6,781 nt of DNA from Gammaproteobacteria bacterium (lineage in GTDB: Bacteria > Pseudomonadota > Gammaproteobacteria > Pseudomonadales > Azotimanducaceae), in contig JAPUJX010000422.1 of NCBI GenBank assembly GCA_027295975.1, positions 1 to 6,781 of the forward strand, read 5' to 3'. Both the position numbers and the translations under genes were made by a program. Shown here piece by piece: positions 6,617 to 6,781 of this stretch; position 1 is the first letter of the stretch; every line of letters begins with the position of its first letter. Below the pieces are notes generated by a model. The model had not been told where the DNA came from and did no database searches. It was given only the letters and a program-made list of their open reading frames with translations.

Positions 6617-6781
6617 ATGGGTAACTACCAAGTGCTCTTCAGCGGCGAAGTTTCCGAACAAGCCAACGAAGATAAAGTACGTTCGAACCTCGCTCGGGAG
6701 CTGGGGATCGACGACCTAAAAGCTAAACAGTTGTTTAGTGGTCGTACCGTGGTTATCAAAAGCAAACTTAAAAAGGAAGAA
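6617..6781 (+). CDS. Unrecognised protein, N-terminal 55 residues (runs off the window)
   Basis: An ATG at 6617-6619 opens a frame that has no stop before the window ends. GGAG at 6608-6611, inside the last codons of argG, lies 5 nt from this ATG, and the two genes are separated by only 2 nt, so translation is probably coupled to argG. The peptide starts MGNYQVLFSGEVSEQ and later has LFSGRTVVIKSKLKKEE; it is charged and lysine-rich with no signal peptide or membrane segment yet. The pattern of a short beta strand, a helix that ends in LFSGRxVVIK and a lysine-rich turn resembles a small N-terminal module I recall from uncharacterised proteobacterial (often membrane) proteins. That is only a memory-based resemblance, and no function is assigned. 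The gene is real by start context, but its length and product are unknown. Confidence 0.7.
   Translation, partial: MGNYQVLFSGEVSEQANEDKVRSNLARELGIDDLKAKQLFSGRTVVIKSKLKKEE

Overview
The window looks like chromosomal DNA of a gammaproteobacterium. RNase T is largely confined to that class, and its residue-level resemblance to the Escherichia coli and Pseudomonas enzymes is clear (DEDDh motifs, the NPFHPF block). It sits near a CGFS monothiol glutaredoxin, a MalY/PatB-type PLP enzyme and a type-1 (about 405-residue) argininosuccinate synthase. The gene mix and moderately GC-rich codon use would fit a non-enteric lineage such as the Chromatiales, but that finer placement is inference. No RNA gene, CRISPR array, phage gene or complete transposon was seen.

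Layout: the C-terminal part of an EAL (c-di-GMP phosphodiesterase-type) protein reads rightward into the window (1-720). It ends inside a cluster of three copies of a GGGGTCAGRTTCAATT-type repeat, two direct and one inverted (673-754). On the minus strand follow argF (757-1656), argD (1674-2834) and a MalY/PatB-like aminotransferase/C-S lyase (2933-4093). A divergent AT-rich gap of 158 bp separates this block from grxD (4252-4578, plus). grxD converges on rnt (RNase T, 4618-5217, minus). A second divergent gap of 179 bp leads into argG (5397-6614, plus), which is followed at once by the first 55 codons of an unrecognised protein (6617 to the end).

How the genes work together: ArgD (N-acetylornithine aminotransferase), ArgF (ornithine carbamoyltransferase) and ArgG (argininosuccinate synthase) catalyse successive parts of arginine biosynthesis: N-acetylglutamate semialdehyde to N-acetylornithine, ornithine to citrulline, and citrulline to argininosuccinate. 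The arginine genes form two transcription units on opposite strands, argDF and argG, split by patB, grxD and rnt. Each unit has a partial ArgR-box-like dyad near its presumed promoter. These are weak individually and are offered as a hypothesis. argDF also seems to have its own leader hairpin with a U-rich flank, just downstream of the patB stop.

No convincing new multi-gene system is present; most of the window is conserved housekeeping. The points most worth a second look are the repeat cluster that supplies the last 15 residues of the EAL protein and fills the convergent gap to argF, the loss of the arginine in the EAL protein's ExLxR signature, the argD leader, the argG upstream region, and the truncated gene coupled to argG.
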